In this document: positions 9,988 to 19,211 of the stretch, piece after piece
How positions within the stretch are numbered: the first letter of the stretch is position 1
How the letters are laid out: each line of letters opens with the position of its first letter
Assembly: GCF_000244915.1 (NCBI RefSeq)
Contig: NZ_CM001442.1
Span: 806,001 to 870,000 of the forward strand
Reading direction: 5' to 3'
DNA: 64,000 nucleotides
DNA from: Bradyrhizobium sp. WSM471
GTDB taxonomy: Bacteria > Pseudomonadota > Alphaproteobacteria > Rhizobiales > Xanthobacteraceae
Program-made: the position numbers and the translations under genes
The notes under the pieces: model-generated
The model's database searches: none
Seen by the model: the letters and a program-made list of their open reading frames with translations, nothing else
Told to the model about the DNA's origin: nothing

Positions 9988-11941
9988 CCTCCAGATCAGG
10001 CAGTGAGGGCACCAGCGACGGCATCTCCAGGCGCGAGGATACGAGCGAGGAGCTTGCGACCGAGCAGTCCCGGCCCTGTTCCTTCGCGCGGTACAAAGCT
10101 ATGTCGGCGTCACGGGTGAGCGCCAACTCATCCGTGGTCGCATCCCGCTTTTCGGCGACGCCCACGCTTATCGTTACGTACTTTCGCGGCGAGCGCGGAT
10201 GGTAGATCTGCAAACGAGCGACCAGCATCCGAATCGCGTCGGCCACCTTCACCGCCCTTTCCTCGTTCACGCCGGGCAGGACCACGGCGAACTCCTCGCC
10301 GCCGTACCGCGCCGACAATCCTCCCGTATTTGCGGTGGCGCTTCCGATCACCTCGGCGATGCGCTGGAGGCAACCGTCCCCGGCCTGGTGGCCCAGCGCG
10401 TCGTTGAAGCCCTTGAACTGGTCAATGTCCATCAGGAGAACCGATAGCATGTCATGTTTGGCGTAGGCCTCCCGCAAGAAGGCATCGAAGCTGCGCCGAT
10501 TCGCGAGCCGCGTCAGACCGTCTGTCGTCGCGAGCTGCGCCAGTCTAAGGTTGGCTGATGACAGCTCGTCCTTGAGGCGCTTCTGCTTCGTGATGTCGCG
10601 AAGAGTTCCGACGATCTCCAGCTCGCCGCCGATGGACTGCTCGGCCAGCTTGAAGTGCGCCTCCAACCAGGCGATCGCCCCATCTCCCCGTCGAATACGG
10701 AACCGGACAGAGCTGGAGGCGTTCGCGTGCTTCAATTCTCGGCTCGCAGCCGTGACCTTATCGCGATCGTCGTCATGGACCACGTCGAGACACGACCTAC
10801 CGAGGAAATCATTCTCGGTCATCCCGAGCACAGCCACCACAGAAGGTGACACGTAGCGGAGGTATCCCCTTCGGTCCATCACGATCACGATGTCGGCGAT
10901 GTTGTCCGCCAACAAACGCAGACGCGCCTCCCGCTCCCGCAGCGACCGTTCGAGTCCAGTCCTGAAGGTGAATTGGCTCCTCAACAGCGCCGCCATGGCG
11001 ACGATGATTGCGACCAGCAGGACCGCTACGACCGCATCCGAGATTAGATCGGTCCGCCAGTTTGCCAATACCTCATTCTCTGATCGCGCTACCGTGGCTA
11101 CCACGGCGTATTCGGGGTCCAACTCGTAGGCGATGTATTTGACCAGACCATCGAACGGCGACGTGATTTTGTAGGACCCGCTAGGGCTTTCGCTTATGCG
11201 CTTCTGGAACAGAGAGGTGTCGGCGAGCTTTCGGCCGCTTTCCACTACCGGCCAGCGAGCGAACATTGTTCCGTCGGTGGACAGGAGGCTGATGCCGCCT
11301 TGAGCGCCGACGCCAAAGGACGAATAGAAGTTGCTGAAGTAGTCGCAGTCGATCGCCGCGACCACGACACCTGCGAAGTCCCCGGTTGGAGTGCTGATCC
11401 GCTTCGACAGGATGATGGATGGTTGCCCGCTAGTCCTGGAGACGATCGGTCCGCTCACGAGCATCTTGGGGCTGGGATTGTCTCGATGGTGCGCGAAGTA
11501 CGCCCGATCAGAGTTGTTATGGTCTGGTAGACGCTCGAAAGACGAGTATCGCCAGTTGCCCTCGGCCTGCAAAACGCCAATCTCGCGAATCTGAGGCAGC
11601 GAATGGGTCGTGGCGACCAGATGGGCATTGAGCCGCTCAGGCAGTGGGTCCTGGTACTTCAGCAAGTCCGCCAACCTGGTCATAGCCACATCAGGGGCCT
11701 TGAGGGTAGTGGTTGCGTGCCGAGCTAGCGAACGGGCCAGATTGCCTAAATCCTCCTGAGCCCGGGCCAGGGTGGCTTGACGGGCCACTGAGGCCTTCCA
11801 CGAGACGAGGCCAAGGACGCACGCCATCATGACGGCCAGGAAGGCGCCGACGACCAGTTGAGGCTTGCGATGTATCGCCTGATTTAGTGATGCCACGACG
11901 GAGTCACCTGCTAAGGGTGCATTCAAGATGACGATCATCAT
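9980..11941 (-). CDS. Membrane diguanylate cyclase: Cache sensor, PAS, GGDEF
   Basis: This cyclase makes c-di-GMP from two GTP. From the Met at 11941 it has about 653 residues, and the open frame extends further to 12115. The order is a TM helix (LVVGAFLAVMMACVLGLVSW), a periplasmic double-Cache-like sensor of about 250 residues, a second TM helix (AVVAVLLVAIIVAMAALL), a PAS domain (ADIVIVMDRRGYLRYVSPS) with its C-terminal extension (EIVGTLRDITKQKRLK), and GGDEF. The active site reads RYGGEEF, and MDIDQFKGFND carries the metal Asp. I see no RxxD inhibitory site just before it, so product inhibition may be absent. The start is uncertain because no strong ribosome site is visible. A broken PilZ gene follows immediately. 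Confidence 0.87.
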   Translation of the reverse strand: MMIVILNAPLAGDSVVASLNQAIHRKPQLVVGAFLAVMMACVLGLVSWKASVARQATLARAQEDLGNLARSLARHATTTLKAPDVAMTRLADLLKYQDPLPERLNAHLVATTHSLPQIREIGVLQAEGNWRYSSFERLPDHNNSDRAYFAHHRDNPSPKMLVSGPIVSRTSGQPSIILSKRISTPTGDFAGVVVAAIDCDYFSNFYSSFGVGAQGGISLLSTDGTMFARWPVVESGRKLADTSLFQKRISESPSGSYKITSPFDGLVKYIAYELDPEYAVVATVARSENEVLANWRTDLISDAVVAVLLVAIIVAMAALLRSQFTFRTGLERSLREREARLRLLADNIADIVIVMDRRGYLRYVSPSVVAVLGMTENDFLGRSCLDVVHDDDRDKVTAASRELKHANASSSVRFRIRRGDGAIAWLEAHFKLAEQSIGGELEIVGTLRDITKQKRLKDELSSANLRLAQLATTDGLTRLANRRSFDAFLREAYAKHDMLSVLLMDIDQFKGFNDALGHQAGDGCLQRIAEVIGSATANTGGLSARYGGEEFAVVLPGVNEERAVKVADAIRMLVARLQIYHPRSPRKYVTISVGVAEKRDATTDELALTRDADIALYRAKEQGRDCSVASSSLVSSRLEMPSLVPSLPDLEGA

Positions 11942-12446
11942 TTTTAGCTTCAAAGCCGCTAACAAGCGGGGGCTGCGTTGAGGCAAATGCAGGCGTTTGG
12001 CTAACAGCCCATTGAGAACCCGAGCGGAATCCGGCAGTGACTGTGGCAATAAGCACCGCGGGCTCCGCCGGCCGCCCGGGTACGCCACCGCAAGCCAGCC
12101 GCGTAGATCGGCCACGCGGGGAGCGGCCAGAGCCTGTTCTTGTCTTGCTCTCTCCCTGAGGTGCCGCTGGAATGAAAACTACATTGCGAACCAATTTTTG
12201 GCCGATGATGGGTGCAGATCCCTATAGATCGAGCCGGCAATGCCCTCCCGTGATCTTCTCCTGACACCGTGTGGGAGGCCGTGGACGCGAGCACAGAGCG
12301 GTGGTACAAATAGAGATGGAGGAGAGTCGCTAAGTCTTTGAAATTGCTTCGGTTACATGAGGGCGGGCCGAGTCCGCCTCTGGGCCCACGGCGTTTCTAA
12401 GAGGATCCAAGCTATTCTTGGAACGCCTTAGCGCCGCTCCATCGCT
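11942..12446. other. Intergenic region between the diguanylate cyclase and an istB remnant
   Basis: The minus-strand cyclase frame runs open to 12115, and the part upstream of 11941 is probably leader. From 12116 to 12446 I see no gene, tRNA or strong hairpin. Confidence 0.5.
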
Positions 12447-12610
12447 ATGACCGATCTCGCTTTCTGCGGATGGCCGAGCGTGTTTCGCGGCTTCATGATG
12501 ACAACGATCCCCGATCGGTTGACCTATCACAGCGATATCGCCGAGACGGGATAGTTGGCGGTTGAAAAGCCGAGACGACGATAACATCACCCGCGCACAT
12601 CCCGTTTGGT
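12447..12610 (+). pseudogene. IS21-family istB 3' remnant
   Basis: The plus strand reads TDLAFCGWPSVF, then TIPDRLTYHSDIAETG, a stop, and in another frame KSRDDD. This matches the C-terminal part of the intact IstB at 1033-1896 ([36 protein letters not shown]), with substitutions, a frameshift and a stop. It lies on the same strand as the istA fragment at 9500. The two could be ends of one decayed element, although a diguanylate cyclase gene on the opposite strand now lies between them. Confidence 0.75.
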
Positions 12611-12739
12611 CTCTTCTTCACTATCTCAACCGGCTCCGACGAGACCAGCGCAAACAGCGAGGTCGTGCGAAATGCTGTGTGATAGCAAGCGGCGGTCTCA
12701 TCTATGGTCAAGATCGACTGCTTGCATCGCGCTTTCAGG

Positions 12740-15700
12740 TCAGGAAGGCGACTGTTTTTGAACTGGCACAGGTGCGGGGGAGGACAGCGTCCTTTCAATG
12801 CAAAGGATTTCGTTCAACATCGGCGTCGAGCCCTGAGCTGTCGCGGCGGCGCGAGCCGCCTCCAGGTGGAGGAGTGCCTGATCACTCGAACCCTTTAAAA
12901 GGCACAGCCGCGCCAGATTGATTTCAATCCAACCCCGTGACGTGCTCAGCTTGTGGAGCTGGTCGTTCTGCAGCACTTCGTTGAGCAGTTGCTGCGCCTG
13001 CTGATTGCCGTACATTGACACCCAAACGATAGGACGTAAATTCGACAGAACGAATTTCAGCGATGGCGCCTTGTCCGCTGAAAGCATGCGCAAATACAGC
13101 TCCGCCAGGGAGAGTCGGTTCCACGATGCCATGGCACGACAGCCGCTCGCATCGCAAGCGGCAATTCCCGCCTTCAGCATCCGAATTCCTTCGGCAATAC
13201 GGCCGGTGGCTGCAAGGGCGGGGCCGGCCGCGAAATCGACGCCCCCTGCTGAGTACAACCACCCATTGTCTACTGCCCATTTCTTCAAAGCTAGCAATTG
13301 CGCCAATCCTTCCGCAATCTTTCCCTCTAGCAGCAATCCAGTGGCGATGGCCATCTCTCCGGCGTTGCGATCGTACGGCGTTGCGGCGGTCTTACGGCAT
13401 TGTTGCGCGTCTGCTATGGCATCCGCAAAGTGGTGGTCCTGAATGTCGATCCAGGCCAGCGTCCAGTACGCCATGCCAAGCGCACGATCGTCCTGGCGCA
13501 CGCGGCCTGCGTCGATTAACTTGAGAGCCCAAATGCGCGCGTTGTTTGTCAGGCCACGACAGATATAATCCCAGGCAATCGACCAGTAGGCCCAATTGAG
13601 AATATAGTTGTCGCCGGCTCGAATGCAGGCTTCGAGTACCCGGCTTCCTTCGGCCTCGGCCTCCTCAAGCGTATAACGGCCGAGGATGGTCGAACAGAAT
13701 AGCAGCGCCGACCGCGCATAAGCTTGCGCACGGGTGTCATCGAGACGTTGAGCAATGGACAGCGCCAATTTTGCGCGCACTTCAGCTGCCACAAAGTTGC
13801 AATGATGATTGAGCAGCATGCATTGGAAGTAGAGCGCAGACACGAGCTGCGAGCTGTCGCCCAGTGCTTCCAGCCTCGGTAGCCATGATTCTGCAGCTTC
13901 GCGCAATCCGAGTAAGTCGCCCCTGAGATAAAGCACCTCTAGCAGGCTTACCGCAACGGTGGCCATGGCTCGGTCATCTGCGCATTGAGGCGCAGCCTCG
14001 ATTAGGCTCAAGGCCTTGTGAAAATACCGTTCGGCTTCTTCCAGCGAATAGATGTCCAGACACTTTCGTCCCGCCAACGCACAGTACCGAAACGCCCGAT
14101 CGTGCCGCGTCGACTGGGAATAGTGGTACGCGAGCGCTTCAGCTACTTCGCTGATGCGGCCCGCACCGCGAAGTTCGATCGCATCCGCTGTCCGTAGGTG
14201 AAGCTCGGAGCGCTGGGAACCCAACATCCCGTCATAAATTGCATCGCGAACGAGTATGTGGTTGAACTCGAAATCCCTGGAGCCGCCGCTGCGATGAACG
14301 AGGTCGAGGTCTGTCATCGACATCAACCTGCGTTCGATATCGCCTGTACCTGCGCCGACCTGGGCAAGCAGATCGAGGTCGAACCGCCGCCCGATGATCG
14401 AGGCGATCTGCAGGAGCCTTCTATCTTCCGGCGGCAAACGGTCTACGCGTGCCGTCAACAGCAGTTGGACGCTTGCCGGCAGCGCCGCGGCGGCCATACC
14501 GGCATCGCATATCAATCCCGTCGGAGTGTGGTGCACCACATCGCGTTCGATCAGATACCTCGCGATCTCCTCCACGAAGAGCGCATTGCCTTCGGCCTTA
14601 TCGACAATCAAATTCCCGAGCAATGTTGGAAGCTCGTCGACACCGAATCGATGCTGCGCAATGCGCAATGTTTCAGCCGATGACAAAGGAGCAAGCCGCA
14701 GTTCGATGATACCGGGGCACACGGCCCAGGTTGGATGATACTCCGGTCGGCGTGTATGCAGGATCATGAGAGGCAGTGCCGCTCCCCCCTCGATGATACG
14801 CAACAATAAATCTTCCGAAGCGCTATCGATCCAGTGCAAGTCTTCGAGCAACAGCACGTGCCTAGATTGTCTGCTTTGCTCTGCGATCAGTCGCAGCAGG
14901 AGGTCTCTGGTACGTGCCCCTATCAGCGTGCCGTCCAGTTCGGACAGCGCGCCTTCATCGGTTTGCAGACCGAGCAGATTGAGCAGAAGTTCGCGGTTGA
15001 ACGAAGACCAAAGGCCTATCCGCTTCAAGCCATCCTCGAGCTTGAGCAGGATGATGGTATCCGGTTCGCCGGCGCTTAACGCAAACCATTGCCGCACTAT
15101 TTCGATGAACGGGAGGAAGGGGGTGCCCTGCCCATCGGCAGAACAATTACCGCGCAGTATCGTTAGTTGATCAGCGCCGCGCTTCGATGCAAACTCATGC
15201 AGCAGGCGCGACTTTCCGATACCGGCATCGCCGACAATGTCAACGACACGAATGGAGCTCACGCTTTCTAGCTGGGCCTGCAGAACGGCAAGCTCATGGC
15301 TTCTTCCGACATAGGAGGTGAGCCCGCGGGCCACCGCAGCATCGAACCGCGTCGCATGATCGCGCACCGCCACAAGCTGATAGGCTCGCTGCGGTCCACT
15401 CTTACCTTTGAAGCGAAATTCACCAGCAAGCCGTGCCTCGACCATCCCCTCTACCTGCCGGAGCATAGCCTCGCTGATCAACACTGTGCCTGGCTCGGCT
15501 TCGGTCTGTAGGCGTGCCGCGAAATTGACGATGTCGCCGTGAGCAGTGACGCCCGTGCTTTCGCCGCTGTCGACTGCGCCGAGCACGACGGGCCCTGTCG
15601 TAATGCTGATCCGAAGCTGCGGACGGATGCCGAGCTCGACCTCCATTTTGTCGCTGGCGTCGATGAGCCGGGCCTGTATCTCGAGCGCTGCACGGCACGC

Positions 15701-15967
15701 CCGTAGCGGTCCATCCTCAAGAGCCGTCGGGGTACCGAACAGAGCCAGAATACCATCGCCAGTGAAGTTCTTCACGCTGCCGCGATGGCGATGCACAGCT
15801 GCCGTCGTCAGTTGGGAAACGTGACTTACCAATGCAAACGCGGCCTCTTCGCCCGATCGTTCGACAAACGGCGTGAAGCCGACGAGATCGGTCATCAGGA
15901 CGGTTATTTGGCGGTGCTCGCCTTCCTGCCCCGCTTGCAGCAACGCAACCCTCGGACGACCGCCCAT
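12740..15967 (-). CDS. Class III cyclase fused to a STAND-type ATPase and TPR repeats
   Basis: The ATG at 15967 has a good ribosome site (AGGAG, 8 bases upstream), giving 1075 residues; a Met at 15997 has a poorly placed one. The N-terminus is a nucleotide cyclase: Asp in LMTDLVGFTPF, Asp in FTGDGILALFGTP, Asn/Arg in HGDIVNFAARLQ. A linker leads to a P-loop ATPase (VGDAGIGKSRLL, Walker B VLLLEDLHWID) and then about 450 residues of TPR-like helices. Large cyclase-ATPase-TPR proteins are typical of Bradyrhizobium and are thought to couple ligand or protein sensing to cAMP. It is divergent from the isoprenoid operon, 148 bases apart, and could regulate it, but nothing shows this directly. Confidence 0.9.
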   Translation of the reverse strand: MGGRPRVALLQAGQEGEHRQITVLMTDLVGFTPFVERSGEEAAFALVSHVSQLTTAAVHRHRGSVKNFTGDGILALFGTPTALEDGPLRACRAALEIQARLIDASDKMEVELGIRPQLRISITTGPVVLGAVDSGESTGVTAHGDIVNFAARLQTEAEPGTVLISEAMLRQVEGMVEARLAGEFRFKGKSGPQRAYQLVAVRDHATRFDAAVARGLTSYVGRSHELAVLQAQLESVSSIRVVDIVGDAGIGKSRLLHEFASKRGADQLTILRGNCSADGQGTPFLPFIEIVRQWFALSAGEPDTIILLKLEDGLKRIGLWSSFNRELLLNLLGLQTDEGALSELDGTLIGARTRDLLLRLIAEQSRQSRHVLLLEDLHWIDSASEDLLLRIIEGGAALPLMILHTRRPEYHPTWAVCPGIIELRLAPLSSAETLRIAQHRFGVDELPTLLGNLIVDKAEGNALFVEEIARYLIERDVVHHTPTGLICDAGMAAAALPASVQLLLTARVDRLPPEDRRLLQIASIIGRRFDLDLLAQVGAGTGDIERRLMSMTDLDLVHRSGGSRDFEFNHILVRDAIYDGMLGSQRSELHLRTADAIELRGAGRISEVAEALAYHYSQSTRHDRAFRYCALAGRKCLDIYSLEEAERYFHKALSLIEAAPQCADDRAMATVAVSLLEVLYLRGDLLGLREAAESWLPRLEALGDSSQLVSALYFQCMLLNHHCNFVAAEVRAKLALSIAQRLDDTRAQAYARSALLFCSTILGRYTLEEAEAEGSRVLEACIRAGDNYILNWAYWSIAWDYICRGLTNNARIWALKLIDAGRVRQDDRALGMAYWTLAWIDIQDHHFADAIADAQQCRKTAATPYDRNAGEMAIATGLLLEGKIAEGLAQLLALKKWAVDNGWLYSAGGVDFAAGPALAATGRIAEGIRMLKAGIAACDASGCRAMASWNRLSLAELYLRMLSADKAPSLKFVLSNLRPIVWVSMYGNQQAQQLLNEVLQNDQLHKLSTSRGWIEINLARLCLLKGSSDQALLHLEAARAAATAQGSTPMLNEILCIERTLSSPAPVPVQKQSPS

Positions 15968-16093
15968 CGGACCCGCTCCTGTAGGATAAGATCTCATCCT
16001 TTATATCACGTCCGTCAGGACCTGGCGCCAGATCGCCCTGGACCAAGATCCGCCTGCCTCCCGCAAGGCGAGTGGGAGGGTCTTTTCAATACC

Positions 16094-16105
16094 ACACGTA
16101 CGTGT
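16094..16105. promoter_or_regulatory. Perfect 12-bp palindrome upstream of the isoprenoid operon
   Basis: ACACGTACGTGT reads the same on both strands and lies 10 bases before the ATG at 16116, in the intergenic region shared with the divergent cyclase gene. Its position suggests an operator. No regulator is identified. Confidence 0.5.
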
Positions 16106-16115
16106 AGAATTGAAT

Positions 16116-18350
16116 ATGCCGGAAGGCCTTGGCAACGGATGCGGGCAGCTCCCCGCGAACATAGGAAGGCGGCGATTGGGTACCCGAAAACCTATAAAGA
16201 TCGTCATCGTCGGCGGCGGCTGCGCCTCCGTCGCGGCAGCGTTCGAACTGACCCGGCCGCAGCACAAGGGATTGTACGAAGTCACGATATATCAGATGGG
16301 CTGGCGCCTCGGCGGCAAGGGCTCCTCCGGCCGAGGACCGGCAGGGCGTATCGAAGAGCACGGACTTCACGTCTGGCTTGGCTTCTACGACAACGCATTC
16401 CAGTTGCTGCGGCAGTGCTACGAAGAACGCAATGCTGGCTCGAAGAAGCCGGGGAAAAATTGGGACGAACTCTTCATGCCGGAGCCATACATCGCCGTGG
16501 CGGGTAACTCGGCGAGCGGCGGATGGATCAACTGGGCGAGCCATTTTCCACCGGCGCCGGGACTACCCGGCGACCCTCTGGACATGATCAATCCCTTCGC
16601 ACTCCAGCACTACTTCGGACGCACCGTTGCGCTGCTGCGCACACTCCTGTTGGGCCTCGACACCTTCCACCCGGCAAGCAGCAAGGCGGCGGATCCAGAT
16701 CAGCTGTATGATGAAATAGGCGGGGATTCAGACCTTATTGGTGCGAGAGTGGCGCGCCTGTTACGTTCCGGCGTGCTGGCGTCGGCCGCAGTCGTCGTCG
16801 AAGCGCTTGCCCTGGTCGAAGCGGCGATCAAGTCGATCTCGGTGATCCGGGAAAACGCAATCCTCAAGCTGGTCGAGGCAATTGCCGCCGCCATCCGTGA
16901 ACAGTTCGAGCGGCTCGTCGCAACTGACGATCGCATCCGCTACCAGTGGGAGATTGTCGATCTCATCCTCGCGAATCTAGTCGGGGCAATCCGTTTTCGG
17001 CTGCTTACCGATCCGAATGGACTAGATGCCATCAATCATTTCGACCATCGGCAATGGCTCCGGCACAACGGCGCGTCCGAGCGCGCGATCAATTCGCCGT
17101 TTACGCGCATCCTTTACGATCTGACGCTCGCCTACGAGGACGGCGATCCAGAGCGGCCGTCGATAGCGGCCGGCACGGCGCTCCGCGGAACGCTGCGCCT
17201 CTTGTTCTGCTACCGCGGCTCACCCTTATGGAAAATGCGCGCGGGTATGGGCGATGTCGTTTTCGCGCCATTTTACGAAGTATTGCGCCGACGCGGCGTA
17301 GCTTTCAAATTCTTTCATCGGCTTCGCAATGTCAGACTTGCGGATCGTAAAGAGCTCGCGCCCGGAGAGAAGCAGTATGTCGATGCACTCGAGTTCGATG
17401 TGCAGGCGGAAACCCTCGAGGGACGCGAGTATAAGCCGCTTGTCACTGTTCGCGGGATGCAGTGCTGGCCTTCCGAGCCCGACTATCGTCAATTGAAAGG
17501 CGGAGCGCGATTCCGGCGCGAAAAGCGGGACTTCGAATCGCACTGGGATCAGCGCAGGACGGCGACGCTCGAGCTTCGAGTGACGCGCGATTTCGACTTC
17601 GTCGTGCTCGGCGTGGGCATCGGCGCCTTGCCGCACGTCTGCAGCGAAATTATTGCTTCCAATTCGCGCTGGCGAGCGATGGTTGAGCGCGTCAAAACCG
17701 TTGCCACGCAGGCGTTTCAGATCTGGCTCAACGCCGACCTGCAGGAGCTGGGCTGGGAATTACCGCCGGTGACGCTCACCAGCTTCGTCAAGCCGTTCGA
17801 TACATGGGCCGACATGGGGCACCTGGTCCCGGCCGAGGCTTGGCACGGTAACCCGCCCCGGACGGTGGCCTACTTCTGCAACGTGCTTGCGGACCCGCCG
17901 CGCGAGCCCGGCGCGTTCGACATCGATTATCCTTCTCGGCGGCGCGAGGAGGTTCGTCTTAACGCCATCGGGTTTCTCAACCGGGACATTCAGCACTTGT
18001 GGCCGGCGGCGGAGCACCCATCCGGCGGATTTTATTGGGAATTTTTGGTCGATCCGGAAGCGGCGGGGAAAGCAAAACGTACCGCGACGAGCGCGCTCTT
18101 TGACACGCAGTTCTGGACCGCCAACGTCAATCCATCCGATCGCTACTCTCTCTCCCTTCCCAGCCGGCTCGAGTACCGCATTTCACCACTTGACAATACG
18201 TACGACAACCTCACGATTGCCGGCGATTGGACAGACTGCAGCCTCAACCTTGGGTGTGTGGAGTCCGCCGTTATGTCGGGCAGGCTGGCCGCTCACGCGC
18301 TTTCACACTGCCCGGCACTCGAGGACATTATCGGTTACGATCATCCTTAA
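16116..18350 (+). CDS. FAD-dependent amine-oxidase/desaturase-like oxidoreductase
   Basis: The 744-residue protein has an N-terminal Rossmann motif (KIVIVGGGCASVAAAFEL) in which the third glycine is Ser, followed by a glycine-rich segment (WRLGGKGSSGRGPAGRIEEH). The C-terminus has the flavin-binding signature GDWTDCSLNLGCVESAV. This layout belongs to the flavin amine-oxidase fold that includes phytoene desaturases and hydroxysqualene dehydroxylase. It may desaturate or oxidise an isoprenoid made by the polyprenyl synthase two genes downstream. The ATG at 16116 is preferred to the in-frame TTG at 16110, but neither has a clear ribosome site. It is the first gene of a five-gene plus-strand operon. 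The substrate is unknown. Confidence 0.82.
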   Translation: MPEGLGNGCGQLPANIGRRRLGTRKPIKIVIVGGGCASVAAAFELTRPQHKGLYEVTIYQMGWRLGGKGSSGRGPAGRIEEHGLHVWLGFYDNAFQLLRQCYEERNAGSKKPGKNWDELFMPEPYIAVAGNSASGGWINWASHFPPAPGLPGDPLDMINPFALQHYFGRTVALLRTLLLGLDTFHPASSKAADPDQLYDEIGGDSDLIGARVARLLRSGVLASAAVVVEALALVEAAIKSISVIRENAILKLVEAIAAAIREQFERLVATDDRIRYQWEIVDLILANLVGAIRFRLLTDPNGLDAINHFDHRQWLRHNGASERAINSPFTRILYDLTLAYEDGDPERPSIAAGTALRGTLRLLFCYRGSPLWKMRAGMGDVVFAPFYEVLRRRGVAFKFFHRLRNVRLADRKELAPGEKQYVDALEFDVQAETLEGREYKPLVTVRGMQCWPSEPDYRQLKGGARFRREKRDFESHWDQRRTATLELRVTRDFDFVVLGVGIGALPHVCSEIIASNSRWRAMVERVKTVATQAFQIWLNADLQELGWELPPVTLTSFVKPFDTWADMGHLVPAEAWHGNPPRTVAYFCNVLADPPREPGAFDIDYPSRRREEVRLNAIGFLNRDIQHLWPAAEHPSGGFYWEFLVDPEAAGKAKRTATSALFDTQFWTANVNPSDRYSLSLPSRLEYRISPLDNTYDNLTIAGDWTDCSLNLGCVESAVMSGRLAAHALSHCPALEDIIGYDHP

Positions 18351-18353
18351 TAG

Positions 18354-18385
18354 CTGAACCATGCAATTTAACTGAACCATGCAAT
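18354..18385. repeat. 14-bp direct repeat between the first two operon genes
   Basis: CTGAACCATGCAAT occurs at 18354-18367 and again at 18372-18385, 18 bases apart, in the gap after the FAD oxidoreductase. It could be a duplication relic or a regulator site. Confidence 0.8.
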
Positions 18386-18401
18386 GCCCGGAGGGGACGT
18401 C

Positions 18402-19211
18402 ATGGCGACAAAAAGCAAAAGCAGAAAACCAGAGCGGCTTCGACGCAGCGATCCGGAGCGCGGTACTCCGAACCGGAGCCCAACCGATCATATCCGGAAC
18501 CACTCGGGATCGGGAAACGGCAATGGTGGCAACAAGCAGTCCGGTCCGAAGAGCCAGGTCTCGGAGACGCTTCAGAAAGCGATCGCCGACATCGTCGAGT
18601 TGAGTTCGACCGTCATCGAGGATCAGATACGCGCGGGTCAAACTGCTGCGGAGCGGCTGCGGGATGGCATCTCCGGCTCCGAGCGGCTGAACAAGGACGT
18701 CACCGCACTCGTCGATGGCCTGGTGACGACAACCAAGGACGTTGGAGCCACCTGGCTCGAGTTGCTGTCAATTGTCCTGCGGTCGATCGGGAAAGAGCCG
18801 TCGCCCCCACCAGGCGGCGGCCGGCCTCCGCCAGGGTCGTCGAATCCATCCAGAACGAAAACCGTAACCGGCACATCCGGCGGAGCTGCGACGACCAGCA
18901 GCATCACGCCCAACGACCCAACGATCGAACCAGTGCCTCTGGACATTGTGGTGACCGGGACCGGAGTCAAAAGCGTGACTCTCGATCTGCGGCCGCCTTC
19001 ATTACGCTTTGTACCGTTCCTGCACGAACTTCAGGGGCGCGATCCGAAATACAGTCTTGCGACCGTGGAATTCACGCGCAACGACAAGGGTAAACTCGTG
19101 CTGTCGGTCAGAGGGCAGGCCGGCCAGCATCAGGCCGTCTATGCCGGCGTCGTCGTCGACAGCTACACCAACGAACCTGGAGGGACAGTAAGTGTCACTA
19201 TCGGCCGATAG
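18402..19211 (+). CDS. Unknown protein with phasin-like helices and a beta-rich C-terminus
   Basis: I do not recognise this 269-residue protein by name. The ATG at 18402 has a strong ribosome site (GGAGGGG). It begins with a very basic, Ser/Arg-rich stretch of about 45 residues. A helical stretch (about residues 50-130: QVSETLQKAIADIVELSSTV onward) has the amphipathic repeat look of phasins. A Pro/Gly linker (PSPPPGGGRPPPG) leads to a C-terminal beta-rich domain of about 90 residues. It is the second gene of the isoprenoid operon and overlaps the polyprenyl synthase start by 20 bases. A scaffold or granule/membrane-surface role for handling hydrophobic products is possible, but this is inference. 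Confidence 0.75.
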   Translation: MATKSKSRKPERLRRSDPERGTPNRSPTDHIRNHSGSGNGNGGNKQSGPKSQVSETLQKAIADIVELSSTVIEDQIRAGQTAAERLRDGISGSERLNKDVTALVDGLVTTTKDVGATWLELLSIVLRSIGKEPSPPPGGGRPPPGSSNPSRTKTVTGTSGGAATTSSITPNDPTIEPVPLDIVVTGTGVKSVTLDLRPPSLRFVPFLHELQGRDPKYSLATVEFTRNDKGKLVLSVRGQAGQHQAVYAGVVVDSYTNEPGGTVSVTIGR

